Below, one piece after another: positions 53,401 to 59,645 of a stretch of 64,000 bases of DNA. The translations under genes were made by a program, and so were the position numbers. Origin of the DNA: Edolisoma coerulescens (lineage: Eukaryota > Chordata > Aves > Passeriformes > Campephagidae); contig VWZW01000501.1 of assembly GCA_013397115.1 (NCBI GenBank), positions 269,199 to 333,198 of the forward strand, in the 5' to 3' direction. The stretch's first letter is position 1; each line of letters begins with the position of its first letter. A model generated the notes under the pieces. It made no database searches. It had not been told where the DNA came from and worked only from the letters and a program-made list of their open reading frames with translations.

Positions 53401-56400
53401 GGAAGGATTCCTTCCCAATATCCCATCCATCCCTGCCCTCTGGCAGTGGGAGCCATTCCCTGTGTCCTGTCCCTCCACCCCTTGTCCAAAGTCCCTCTCC
53501 AGCTTTCTTGTAGCTCCTGCAGGCACTGGAAGGCTGCAATAAGATCACCCTGAAGCTTCTCCAGGCTGAACAACCCCAGCTCTCCCAGCAGAGCTGCTCC
53601 ATCCCTGGGATCCTCCTGGTGCCTCCTCTGGGCTCTCCACAGCTCCAGGTCCTCCCTGTGCTGGGCCAGGGCAGCTCTGCAGGTGGGGTCTCACCTGAGG
53701 GGGCAGAATCATGGCCAGCCTCCCCCCCACCAGCACCCCCAACTCATGGCATTCCCACAGGCCCAATTCTCAGGCTTAGCCAGGATCCCGAGGCATTTAC
53801 TGGATTTATTCCCATTCTTTTCCAAGAGCTGCTCTGCTGGCAGTGCAGCACCACCTTCCCTGACAGCCTTCAATAACCACAACTTTTTGTTAAAGCAGCA
53901 AACCCAGCCTTGGTTTGGTGGCAGGAGGAGGAGGAGGGTGGAAAATCACATTCCTATGGAGAATCTGAAAATCCCTATCCCAAACTTATAGGAATCTCTG
54001 CCTTCTGTGGTGGATCAGGGAGAGGGAAGGACACAGAGCTGGTACAATGGAACAACCTTTAATTGGAAACAATCAACAAGTGATAAAGGGTTTTATGGAT
54101 GAGAGACAGGGAATTCAGGGAAACATTCTGTCCCTGTGCAACTGGAGTGTCCCCAATGCCAAATTAAACACATCCAGCCCTATTTTCTCTCGAGTCCCAC
54201 AGGCCTCCAGAACAAAAAACCCTCAGTGCTCTCCTGGCATCACACCTTTGATAATGTGCAACTTCAGACCAACAGCAACAAATACTGGGGGGCAGAGAAC
54301 CTTGCTGTCTTCAAGACTTCTACCTAAATGATGCTCAGACTGGCTGAGAAGCTGTCAGCAAAAATTTCTGACCCAAACCAAAAGATAAAGCAGCATCAAC
54401 ACACAGGACAGATTTCTGATGGTTACAGAGATTTCAAAACAAACCAAACCAAGCAGCTCAGGTCAGACAAATCCCTTCAGAAACTCAAAACAGTACAATT
54501 TACAGAGGAAAGCATTCACTGAGTGTGAATTAATAGGGTCCCAAAGGGGCCATGGGTTCCTGAAAAGGTTTCTGAGGCCTTTTGTGCATAAACCACAGAA
54601 AAAACTTCAGCTTGTGCACAAGAACTTGAAGATCTCTAAAATAACAACCAAAGAAAATCAGCCCAGATTTAAAGAAGATTCTTTAAGAAACAATTATTGA
54701 TAAAAGAGTATTTAGCAAAAACCCTGGTGTAAAAATCTGGTTACTTCCTCTATGATCTGAGTACTTACTCCATGTACTTTGTTTCTGTTATTACATAACT
54801 CAGTCATAATTAATTAATCTTTTCAATGTATGAAGCCTTCAAAAGCAGAGGTAAAAGTAGACACAGCACCTACTTAAAAGAAAAAAATTCAAATGCCTGC
54901 ACACCTTTGTAATGGAGAATAAAGAGCAGTTATTTAGAGAAGTATGAAGTGTTTTCCAGCTATAAAAATATGAAAAAGGAAGAAGTATTGGAGAAAAGAG
55001 TCTTTTGTTAAGCAGATTTCTCTGGCTGGGCTCACCTCGATGATAAGATGACAGACACATCAAGATTTAGGTATTTAAAACCACATTAGGGAAGTGAGAC
55101 ACAAAGGGACTGCAGGTCAAGCCTGCTCTTTCAGCAAAGTGCATTAGATTATTCAACAGATTTTCCATCTCCAGCTTCTAACTCCAAAATAAGCAGAGAT
55201 CTTTTTCTAGCAGGATTCTTTAGCAAACAAGCTCATAAAACACACTCCATTGTATTGCTGGTGAAGAAAAGTAAAATGAGAAGCAATTAGAATGATGATG
55301 AACTCATTAAGTCAAAACAGCTATAAATAAAAGCAGAGCAAGTCTCAAAAACCTGTCTGAAAGAGCTGCTGAGGTTTTTCCAGGGGATGGATGAACGAGT
55401 CTGGTTTAAGTCAGGATGAAATGTGGGAAGAGCTGCAAACTGCCCCTGGACCAGAGTCCGCTTCTGAATAACATCATGAAACTGCTACAAAAATCACCTT
55501 GGAGAGAAATGAATTCTACCTCCACCACCAGCCTCTTTGCCAGCTGTGCAGAGAAAAGGAAGTGCCCAGAGCCTGGATCTGTGGGGTTTCTGGAGCAGTG
55601 GTGAGTGCTGTGTCCTTACCATCGGACCTTATTGCAGGTCTGGGTGGCGCCCAGCGGGGACCCGGCCACCATGGGCACCTGGATGGGGCTGTGCTGCTTG
55701 TTCATGACGAGGTCCAGCTTCTCCTCCAGGGATTTGCAGGTGGCCTCCAGTGCCAGCAGCTTGGCCTCGATGCTGTCCAGCCTCAGGCATATGGTCTGGT
55801 TGATGGAATACAGGAACGACTGGGAAGGGAGAAGAACCGGGATTAACCACTCCGAGTTTCTCCCGCTCATCCCCGCTCCTAAGGAAGCTCGGGATAAACG
55901 TGACTGGGAACCAATCCTAAAGGAACTCGCAGCCTGTCTAGTGACAAAATCCAACCCTGATGACATCCAGGAGCGTTTCAGCAGGCTCAGATTCTTCCAG
56001 ATCTTTCTTTGGGAGCCAAAAGCAGCTGAGCCAAAGCCATTTTCACCTAAGCACTTTGTCAGGATGATTTCATCCACCACAAAATCATTTCCAGTGACTT
56101 GCCAAAGCCTTGCACTCCACATGTGAAAACAAAAGGATTATAAATCTCTGAATGCATCCTCCTGGATGAAGTTTAGTAAATTTTTTTCCTTGCCCAAACA
56201 GATAAATTCAGATGATTGCAGTGGAAATTGTATCAACACAAAAAACCTCGGGGACAATTAATGCCACTCACTTCGGTTTCCTGCTGAACAGCAAATCAAG
56301 AAAAGCAAATAAATAAAATCCGTTTTGCTAAGCAATCTTTTTCAAAAGAAAACATATTCCACTTGGGTTCTCCTGGGAAAACAGGCCATGAAAGGGAAGA

Positions 56401-58065
56401 GTTCCACTCCGTGTGCTTTGCAAACAGCAGCTGTGCCATCTTGTGGCCCTGCAATCACTGAGCACCCCAAATCCCTCCTTCACAGAGCTCCAGCTCCTGG
56501 GATCATCCCAAAAATACAGAATTACACACGACAGTGTCCGTGGCAGTAAAATACTCATCAGGTACTCACACTCCAGGGCAAAAACCAACCCTAAATCACA
56601 GCAGTGAGAACAGCAGGGCGAGTGCTGAGCTCCTGAGCCAGAATTAAATATGAATTATCTATCAGGAGAATGCTGTTAGCTTCAAGCAATAACTTCAAAC
56701 ATGCTGAAAGTGTCTACAAATTGTAACACAAATACATCCTCAAGTTTATCTTTTTGGTCAACTTCACTCACTTTATCAAAAAATGTACCAATACTGATGT
56801 TTTGAGTCAGTGGAATTAATTCTGATGATATTTTATATTGTATATTAAATTCTTTACTAATTCTACACTGGAAAATTAGACAATCATCCAGAATTTCAAA
56901 TTTATGCCTAAAAATGCACAAGTATCTACGAGAGTAATTCCAGTATTAGTTATAAACAGTTCATTTTACATTCTTGTGATAACTTTCCCTAAACTTCATT
57001 GGCATTAGAAATAAAACCAGAAAAGGGCATTAAATAACCTTAATAGAGGGATCCTGGCAGTTGATTTCTATCCTCTGACGTTTCAGGGCAGGCTCCACAT
57101 CATCATCTGCCACCTCATGGTTCTCCAACACAACTGCAAAGGAAAAAAGCATTGCCAGAGTTTAGAACCCAAGAGGACAAAACTCAGATTAAAAACACAT
57201 TAAGTGGAGAAAACAAAAGCATGTAAAATGTATTTAATTAAGATATTTCATGTGTTCTTTGAGACTTCCTTGAGCTTTCTCTCAAATATCTGACAGTGGT
57301 GATGGGATCAGGTTTGAGTTCCTCTACCAAGCTGAGCAAAGGCTTTTGAAGGACTGGCAGGTCCCAGCTTCTCCTGCAACCCTTTGGGAACATTTCTGAG
57401 GTAACTTTTTCATTTTGTATCAGAAAAGCAATTTTTGGTCTGTGTCTCTCATTTCCATCACTGTTCTTTCAGTCATTAACTTGCCATGGCCACAGAGGAT
57501 CAACATCTCAATAGATTTTCTCTTAGGAGGTCAAGTTCTGAGCAAGGGATATCCCAATATTTACTTTCAGAAGTGTTCTTCAATTTTACTGCCCAAAGAA
57601 TTTTAATAATGGATGAGGCAAACTATTTTACACATAAAACAATTCCTAATGGATGGGGGACAGTTCCCATTGGAGGGCAAGCCTAAACCATGGAGAAAAA
57701 CAAGAGTGCAGGAATATTTCATTCAGTTTCTGAGGTTAGTCTACCCTTGCACAAACAATAAAACCTTTAAAAGAAAAGTGAAATAAATAAAATAATCTGA
57801 TCTAAAGGGTTTGGAGATTCAAAAGTGAAGCTATGGAAAACAAGGGATACGGTCTTAAAAAGCACCTTTTGGAATAAAAGCAAAACTTTTATTCCAAAAG
57901 CACCTTTTGGAATAAAAACCTGGTTTGTGTTTTAAAGAAAAGCCCAGCAGTGGTTTCCAGCTCATTAACGGGCACTGCTGTAAATCTCTTCCTACCTGGA
58001 TTATCTGGAGTCAGGTCCTCAACAGCAATCTGAACCACATCTGCCAAATCCTGCTCTGACATCAT
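8374..58065 (-). CDS. BANP: BANP, BEN-domain nuclear protein (ten coding exons, 3' end outside window)
   Basis: BANP is a nuclear DNA- and chromatin-binding protein that recognises a CGCG-containing promoter motif through its BEN domain and is also described as a matrix-attachment-region binder. Exons joined in order: 58065-57996, 57133-57039, 55819-55620, 43064-42942, 42228-42053, 33456-33217, 19382-19215, 12611-12481, 10453-10391 and 8418-8374. They sum to 1,311 nt (437 codons) with no internal stop and matching phases at all nine junctions. Visible parts: acidic N-terminus (1-38), basic patch LKRQR (40-44), coiled coil (about 57-97), Ser/acidic linker (163-221), BEN domain (about 223-325), basic tail (about 329-350), and Gln-rich region (from about 373). 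The start is fixed by an in-frame TGA directly before the first ATG. The vertebrate protein, as I recall it, continues for some dozens of residues with a further C-terminal segment that I could not find between 1 and 8373, so the gene runs off the low-coordinate end. Confidence 0.96.
9728..9768. repeat. TATCCATT-type short repeat
   Basis: TTATCCATTTCCATTTATCC and ATATCCATTTATCCATCC. Confidence 0.8.
10100..10252. repeat. Compound AT-rich microsatellite
   Basis: Adjoining runs of AAAAT/AAAT, (TAG)4, GATGATAATGATAATGATAT and (AAT)n. Confidence 0.9.
10391..10453 (-). CDS. BANP: BANP coding exon 9
   Basis: Encodes GHLHIAQVPQGEQVQITQDS and E (402-422). Phase 0 on both sides, 63 nt. The acceptor is TGGATCCCACAG and the donor CGAG|GTGAGC. 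It matches the BANP segment that follows VQV. Confidence 0.94.
10454..12480 (-). other. BANP intron between coding exons 8 and 9
   Basis: Unique-looking AT-leaning sequence with an (ATA)n run at 10700-10722. No gene or mobile element was recognised. Confidence 0.85.
10700..10722. repeat. (ATA)n microsatellite
   Basis: Seven or so ATA units followed by an A run. Confidence 0.9.
12481..12611 (-). CDS. BANP: BANP coding exon 8 (Gln-rich region)
   Basis: Completes Glu358 and encodes GSQSSVSASSEMQQNQPQ followed by ALHYALANAQQVQIHQIGED and GQVQV (401). The second half is the well-conserved BANP Gln-rich region. The first 16 or so residues are Ser/Gln-rich where I recall a Met/Pro-rich stretch in mammals. 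The acceptor is CTTTTTTCCAG and the donor CAAGTA|GTATGT. Length 131 nt, phase 1 in and 0 out. Confidence 0.95.
14373..14373. other. Undetermined base
   Basis: A single N at the edge of an AT-rich stretch (TTATATATATAN). It probably marks an assembly uncertainty or a variable site. Confidence 0.99.
14991..15360 (-). mobile_element. CR1-type LINE fragment, 3' part
   Basis: It starts with the inverted CR1 tail (ATCATGGAATCAT), continues with the complement of the usual AAGGTCTTTCC block, CTTCCAGGGATGGCAACTCC, and the AACTTCCCCTGGTGCAACTT block. It is quite diverged and its far end is uncertain. Confidence 0.75.
16735..16922 (+). mobile_element. CR1 3' fragment interrupted by minisatellite
   Basis: TTGGAGCACCCTGGGATGGT, GGAAGGTGTCCCTGGAATGG and the tail CACCCAAACCGGTCTGGGAT are typical of CR1. 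Three 20-bp minisatellite-like units sit between the two halves, at about 16820-16880. Confidence 0.7.
16820..16880. repeat. 20-bp minisatellite, short block inside a CR1 tail
   Basis: About three degenerate units resembling ACCTCCACGGGGACAAAGCC, the same motif as the array at 17361. Confidence 0.75.
17361..17450. repeat. 20-bp minisatellite
   Basis: Four full units of CACCTCCACAGGGACAAAGC with one or two changes each and a partial fifth. Reading frames through it give a repeated peptide pattern but no recognisable domain. Confidence 0.92.
17779..17799. repeat. 21-bp direct repeat flanking duplication B, left
   Basis: AGTGGAACTGAGGGGAAAAA followed by T, identical to 18034-18054. Confidence 0.9.
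17822..18036. repeat. Local direct duplication B, copy 1
   Basis: It shares with 20870-21092 ACAAATGAGCCCAGAGTCCT, CTCTTGTGGCATCATT, a T-rich stretch, ATGCTTTAAT, TGAAATAAAGGA, CACACAGGAGGAAA and CACTGGAACCCAAAA. Not recognised as a known family. Confidence 0.88.
18034..18054. repeat. 21-bp direct repeat flanking duplication B, right
   Basis: Perfect copy of 17779-17799. It overlaps the last three bases of the duplicated block. Confidence 0.9.
18893..19115 (+). mobile_element. CR1 3' fragment
   Basis: It runs from GGTGGGATATTGGGGAGGAA through CTGTGGCTGCCCCTGGATCC to CCCAAACCATTCCAGGATTC. It lies 100 bp from the 3' border of BANP coding exon 7, on the opposite strand to the gene. Confidence 0.88.
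19215..19382 (-). CDS. BANP: BANP coding exon 7 (end of BEN domain, basic tail)
   Basis: Completes Cys302 and encodes HLFYKFGITESDWYRIKQSI, DSKCRTAWRRKQRGQSLAVK and a Ser-rich end (SFSRRTPSSSSYSGS, 357) plus one base. It provides the last BEN helix and a strongly basic segment likely to help DNA binding or nuclear import. The acceptor is CCATCATTCCAG after a T-rich tract and the donor TCAG|GTAAAA. Length 168 nt, phase 1 on both sides. Confidence 0.97.
20266..20495 (+). mobile_element. CR1 3' fragment
   Basis: Contains GGTGGGATATCGGGAAGGAA, the CTGTGGCTGCCCCTGGATCC block and the tail CCAAACCATCTTAGGATTCT. An internal stretch (AGGCTGGAATAACCTGGGAT in neighbouring copies) is shortened here. Confidence 0.88.
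20870..21092. repeat. Local direct duplication B, copy 2
   Basis: Same orientation as 17822-18036, 3 kb away. It carries an extra internal repeat of CTGGAACCCAAAA and lacks the 21-bp flanking repeats. Confidence 0.88.
21497..21565. repeat. 34-bp tandem duplication
   Basis: TAATCCATGAGATATTCCAG and GATGCCACTTGATT are followed directly by TAATCCATGGGAGATTCCAG and GATGCCACTTGACT. Confidence 0.88.
21712..21935 (+). mobile_element. CR1 3' fragment
   Basis: Same blocks as the copies at 18893 and 20266, with GGCTGGAATAACCTGGGATA as in the 18893 copy and the tail CCAAACCATTCCATGATTCT. Confidence 0.88.
23430..23520. repeat. A-rich tandem repeat, about 28-bp unit
   Basis: Three units containing CTTGGAAATGCAAAGG followed by A-rich spacers. 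Confidence 0.9.
25165..25176 (-). promoter_or_regulatory. CTCF-like motif
   Basis: GCCATCTAGTGG on the plus strand is the complement of the CTCF core CCASYAGRKGGC. A 12-base match is expected by chance occasionally in 64 kb, so occupancy is unknown. Confidence 0.35.
25345..25530. repeat. GGGCTCATCCCAAT minisatellite
   Basis: More than ten degenerate 14-15 bp units (CAATGGGCTCATCC and variants), including a perfect run at 25453-25495 and a CpG-richer end. Long frames on the plus strand here are caused by the repeat. Confidence 0.92.
27572..27685 (+). mobile_element. Degraded CR1 3' tail
   Basis: GAGCAGCCTGGTCTAGTGCA, AGTCCCTTCCAAAGCAAACA and TTCCAGGGTTCTGTGAT follow the order of the CR1 terminal 100 bp. 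Confidence 0.65.
28545..28818 (+). mobile_element. CR1 3' fragment
   Basis: It begins GGAGGGACAGGACACAGAGA, continues with GTGGGATATTGGGAAGGAAT and CTCTGGCTGCCCCTGGATCC, and ends CCCAAACCATTCCAGGATTC. It is among the longer 3' pieces here. Confidence 0.88.
30036..30075. repeat. AT-rich low-complexity tract
   Basis: ATAATATATATAAAATATAT and following A/T runs. Confidence 0.85.
32335..32545 (-). mobile_element. CR1 fragment
   Basis: On the plus strand it reads CACTCCTGGCCCTGCAGAGA, CACCCCAACAATCCCAGCCT and GTCCAAACGCTCCTGGAGCT, a CR1 sub-family whose 3' block differs from the one dominating this window. Confidence 0.75.
33217..33456 (-). CDS. BANP: BANP coding exon 6 (main BEN domain exon)
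   Basis: Encodes Glu222 (split), DYPNGTWLGDENNPEMRVRC and on through HISTNCRTAEKMALTLLDYL, QGKHGKKQLDPLMIYGIR (301) plus one base. These are the BANP BEN-domain helices. The acceptor is GTGTGTTTCAG and the donor CGCT|GTGAGT. Length is 240 nt, phase 1 in and out, so skipping it would keep frame while removing most of the DNA-binding domain. Open reading frames on the opposite strand here are shadows. Confidence 0.97.
35017..35225 (-). mobile_element. CR1 3' fragment
   Basis: Inverted tail GAATGGTCTGGGCTGGAAGG, then CCCTGCCATGGGCAGGGACA, CTTCCAGGGATCCAGGGGCA and CCACCCTCCCAGGGAGGAAT. Confidence 0.88.
36695..36895 (+). mobile_element. CR1-related 3' fragment of a different sub-family
   Basis: It resembles the CR1 block with AGAGCCCTGGAGCAGCTACC, CTCTCCAGAGACATCCCAAA, CTGGATGTGTTCCTGTGCCA and the tail CAACCATTCCATGACTCTG. 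Reading frames across it are not genes. Confidence 0.7.
37224..37240. repeat. (CATC)n microsatellite
   Basis: Four CATC units. Confidence 0.85.
37790..37872 (+). mobile_element. CR1 terminal tail
   Basis: AGCTTCAAGGTCCCTTCCAA followed by CCAAACCATTCCATGATTCT and GTGATC. It is severely 5'-truncated and preceded by an eight-G run. Confidence 0.8.
38230..38470 (-). mobile_element. CR1 3' fragment
   Basis: Inverted tail ATCACAGAATCCCAGAATGG, then GGAAGGGACCTTAAAATCAT, CTTCCAGGGATGCAGGGGCA and CTTCCCAATATCCCACCTAA. Confidence 0.9.
39480..39725 (+). mobile_element. CR1 3' fragment with internal deletions
   Basis: GGGATGGGACACAGGGAATG, ATGGGATATTGGGAAGGAAT and CCCAAACCATTCCAGGATTC are present. 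The AGAAGCTGTGGCTG and CCCATGGCAGGGG blocks are missing or shortened. Confidence 0.85.
41133..41688 (-). mobile_element. CR1 3' fragment, inverted partner of the 61 kb copy
   Basis: On the plus strand it begins CCAGAATCACTGAGGTCAGG and passes ACCTCCAGGGATGGGCACTC, CCTCCTTTTCTCCAGGCTGA and GGACACGCTCCAGCCCCTCA to the AGGGGACAATCCCCTC block. By eye it differs from the minus-strand reading of 61110-61600 at only about ten of roughly 400 aligned bases. Open frames of 126-162 codons here come from this element. Confidence 0.88.
42053..42228 (-). CDS. BANP: BANP coding exon 5 (acidic/Ser linker)
   Basis: Completes Asn163 and encodes AVPGRRQNTIVVKVPG, an acidic and serine-rich run (DGESGSEASDSVSNSG), then NVTLITLNSE up to residue 221 plus one base. 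The acceptor is CCTTGCCCGCAG and the donor GAAG|GTACGC. Length is 176 nt, phase 2 in and phase 1 out. It is clearly GC- and CpG-richer than the flanking introns. The IVAKM...LENI segment of exon 4 and the TIVVKVPG segment here resemble each other, suggesting a repeated motif (inference). Confidence 0.95.
42229..42941 (-). other. BANP intron between coding exons 4 and 5
   Basis: 713 bp, the shortest intron here. No repeat or gene was recognised. Confidence 0.9.
42942..43064 (-). CDS. BANP: BANP coding exon 4
   Basis: Completes Cys122 and encodes VVPQTTVILNNDRQNSIVAK through DSLENILS (123-162) plus two bases of codon 163. The acceptor is TTTTGTTTTGCAG and the donor AGCAA|GTCAGT. At 123 nt with phase 2 on both sides it could be skipped without a frameshift. 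The residues after IVAKM (VGQEEPLSRAA) seem to differ from the mammalian protein as I recall it. Confidence 0.94.
45037..45037. other. Undetermined base
   Basis: A single N in otherwise ordinary intronic sequence (TCTGGGNTGG). Confidence 0.99.
45991..46009. repeat. (GA)n microsatellite
   Basis: Eight or nine GA units. Confidence 0.9.
47520..47690. repeat. A-rich low-complexity tract
   Basis: Repeated TAGAAAAAAA-like units. The lysine-rich frame across it is an artefact of composition. Confidence 0.9.
48745..48800 (-). mobile_element. Possible CR1 terminal tail
   Basis: AAAGGTTGGAAAAGACCTCC followed by AGGATCAGCAATTCCAGCC resembles the inverted CR1 end. It is short and diverged. Confidence 0.5.
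53305..53765 (-). mobile_element. CR1 fragment including internal part, 3' tail missing
   Basis: It starts inside the element (TTGGGCACTTCCAGGGATCC) with no tail. It then runs through CCATTCCCTGTGTCCTGTCC, CTCCAGGCTGAACAACCCCA and TGCAGGTGGGGTCTCACCTG to CACCCCCAACTCATGGCATT. Loss of the 3' end points to later deletion or rearrangement, because CR1 copies are normally truncated at the 5' end. Confidence 0.85.
55620..55819 (-). CDS. BANP: BANP coding exon 3 (coiled coil)
   Basis: Encodes residues 56-121 plus two bases of codon 122. It begins SFLYSINQTICLRLDSIEAK and continues with a heptad-like helix through LEEKLDLV (about 57-95), followed by a Pro/Gly-containing stretch ending CNKVR. The helix is the predicted self-association region. 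The acceptor is CTTCTCCCTTCCCAG and the donor CGATG|GTAAGG. Length 200 nt, phase 0 in and phase 2 out. Confidence 0.96.
55820..57038 (-). other. BANP intron between coding exons 2 and 3
   Basis: 1.2 kb with no mobile element seen. It holds a weak CTCF-like motif near 56434-56446. Confidence 0.85.
56434..56446 (-). promoter_or_regulatory. Weak CTCF-like motif
   Basis: The minus strand reads CCACAAGATGGCA, one mismatch from the CTCF core. It lies in the intron between coding exons 2 and 3. Confidence 0.22.
57039..57133 (-). CDS. BANP: BANP coding exon 2 (acidic stretch and NLS-like patch)
   Basis: Encodes residues 24-55: VVLENHEVADDD, then EPALKRQRIE, ending DPSIK. The acceptor is CTTTTTTCCTTTGCAG and the donor AAG|GTTATT, which departs from GTRAGT at +3 and +4. 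Length is 95 nt, phase 1 in and phase 0 out. The basic LKRQR patch is a plausible nuclear localisation signal (inference). Confidence 0.95.
57134..57995 (-). other. BANP intron between coding exons 1 and 2
   Basis: 862 bp. It contains the perfect 15-bp inverted repeat at 57866-57900, about 95 bp downstream of the exon 1 donor. Nothing else was recognised. Confidence 0.85.
57866..57900. repeat. Perfect 15-bp inverted repeat (hairpin) plus direct repeat
   Basis: The arm CTTTTGGAATAAAAG (57866-57880) and its exact complement (57886-57900) are separated by the five bases CAAAA. A further direct copy of CACCTTTTGGAATAAAA starts at 57901. Confidence 0.95.
57996..58065 (-). CDS. BANP: BANP coding exon 1 (start codon)
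   Basis: Encodes residues 1-23 plus the first base of codon 24 (MMSEQDLADVVQIAVEDLTP and following). Two ATG codons stand in tandem. The first is directly preceded by an in-frame TGA and has T at -3. The second has A at -3, so it may be used as well or instead. The donor is CCAG|GTAGGAAG. The short reading frame ends in the intron at once, so the exon is recognised from its BANP N-terminus and phase match with exon 2, not from ORF length. Confidence 0.95.
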
Positions 58066-58139
58066 TCAGAACCAGGCAGCAAAACCCCTCACACACCACT
58101 GCAGCTCCCCAGGGCAGGGGCTGGCCAAGGCATGCAACC
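58066..58139 (-). other. BANP: Probable 5'-UTR part of the start-codon exon
   Basis: Reading upstream from the ATG on the minus strand, the first strong acceptor is CTTGCTGCTGTTTTGCAG, with its AG at 58141-58140. This would make the exon 57996-58139 (144 nt) with 74 nt of UTR. A closer alternative AG (GAGCTGCAG, at about 58099) lacks a pyrimidine tract. The call rests on splice-site appearance only. Confidence 0.6.
58089..58133 (-). other. Possible upstream ORF in the BANP 5' UTR
   Basis: If the UTR exon starts at 58139, it contains an upstream ATG at 58133-58131. This opens a 14-codon frame (MPWPAPALGSCSGV) ending at TGA 58091-58089, before the main ATG. The start context is poor (T at -3, C at +4), so leaky scanning is expected. 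Whether it affects translation is unknown. Confidence 0.35.
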
Positions 58140-59567
58140 CTGCAAAACAGCAGCAAGGACAGAGTTGAATTTGTGAAATATCTCATACAGCAACAGTGCC
58201 TTTCATTTTTCATTCTCCTTCTATAAAAAGATTCAATTGCAAGAGAAATGATCAACCTACAAAGGGATTATCCAGTGGCATCCACAGCTCCTTTGCTGGG
58301 CACCTCCACGAGTGAATCTTCCTGCCCCAGGACTGAGACAGGAGCTCCAGCTTTCCTTGCTTTCCCTTGCACATTCCCAATGGATAAGGAGAACATTCAG
58401 GTTCGACTCACAAAGCTCATGAAGCTCCAAGCCACACCAGATCTGCAATAACTGCAAGTTCTGAATCTTAACAGGCCTCTAAAATATTTCTAAACTCAGT
58501 GAGAACGAGGAGTTTCCTCACATCCAATTACAACTGAAGCAAAACTTGACTTTTTTCTTCGGGATGAACTTGCCTGGTTTTTCTACAGCTCAGCTCTGAT
58601 GAAACCATTTTCAGGATATGGTCCTGATTTTAAAGTCAAAATATTTCTCAGCCTTGCTCCCCTGGAATTCTCAGTCCAGGTTATTTAGTAGTGTTTTAAG
58701 AGAAACCTTCCACCTGTAAAATTGAAATAAAATCACTGCAATCTCTCCTAGCTGTGCTTTCTCCCAGTTTACAAAGGGCTGGACAAGGAATACCAAGAAA
58801 TCAGTGGATTTTTTTCCTTTTTAACCTGGAGTAAGAAACGCTGGAGAGATAAATCAAGATTTACCAATGGAAATGGTAATTCATCCATTACCACTAACAT
58901 GGAATCAAATCCAACTATGCATAGTGATTCTCCTCTTCCACTTGAGCCCAAGAAATCCATTAAGCAAGACACAGAGAGGATAAATTGTTAGGAGAGCAAC
59001 ACAACTTAGAGAAGAACTCCGAGCAAACCCATCCTGGAGGCCTCCCCACATCTCCAAACTGTTTACTCAAAATACCAGCACTGCCAGCACTGAGTCACTT
59101 GAAATCCTGCTCATGGTGAAAGGCTTTTGGGCCAGCACAGACTGTGGCAGCGGGCCCAAAAAACCTGGCAGTCCTTCCGTGCTCGTGGATGCCATTTTGG
59201 CAAGGGAAATTTGCCATTTCTGAGAAGTCCTGGTGCCCAGCCAGGCTGAGCAGAACAAAGCTGCACTCGCTGTTCCACGGTGTCACACATGGCCTGGAAC
59301 AGGGAGAGCCCAGCCCTCGGCTCCAGGGGAGATACCCCCCACTCCAGGCACCAAAAAAAGGCCAAATTAGAACAAACCCCAACTGTTAAAAAGCTTATTA
59401 TTGACAGGATTCATTGTAATTGGCTTGGTTATTTTCAGGATTCACTGACACTGCACATGTATTGAAATCACTCATAGCTACCAATTTCTCAGGATTTTTT
59501 AAGCAATCTGAAGGAATTGCAATGATTTTGTATAAATCCACTTTAATGCTTTGCATATTTAGCCCAG

Positions 59568-59645
59568 AAGATCCTGAGTTTGAAGGGACCCACATGGATC
59601 ATCCAGCTCCTGGCCCTGCACAGACACGATCCCACCATGTGCCTT
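59568..59645 (-). mobile_element. CR1 terminal fragment
   Basis: GAGTTTGAAGGGACCCACAT, GATCATCCAGCTCCTGGCCC and ACACGATCCCACCATGTGCC follow a CR1 3' block similar to that at 32335. Confidence 0.65.

Larger units (their letters stand above)
43065..55619 (-). other. BANP intron between coding exons 3 and 4
   Basis: 12.6 kb. It contains a CR1 tail near 48745-48800, a longer CR1 piece at 53305-53765, a (GA)n run at 45991-46009, an A-rich low-complexity tract at 47520-47690 and an undetermined base at 45037. Long stretches (43.1-48.7 kb, 48.8-53.3 kb, 53.8-55.6 kb) show no recognisable feature. Confidence 0.85.
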
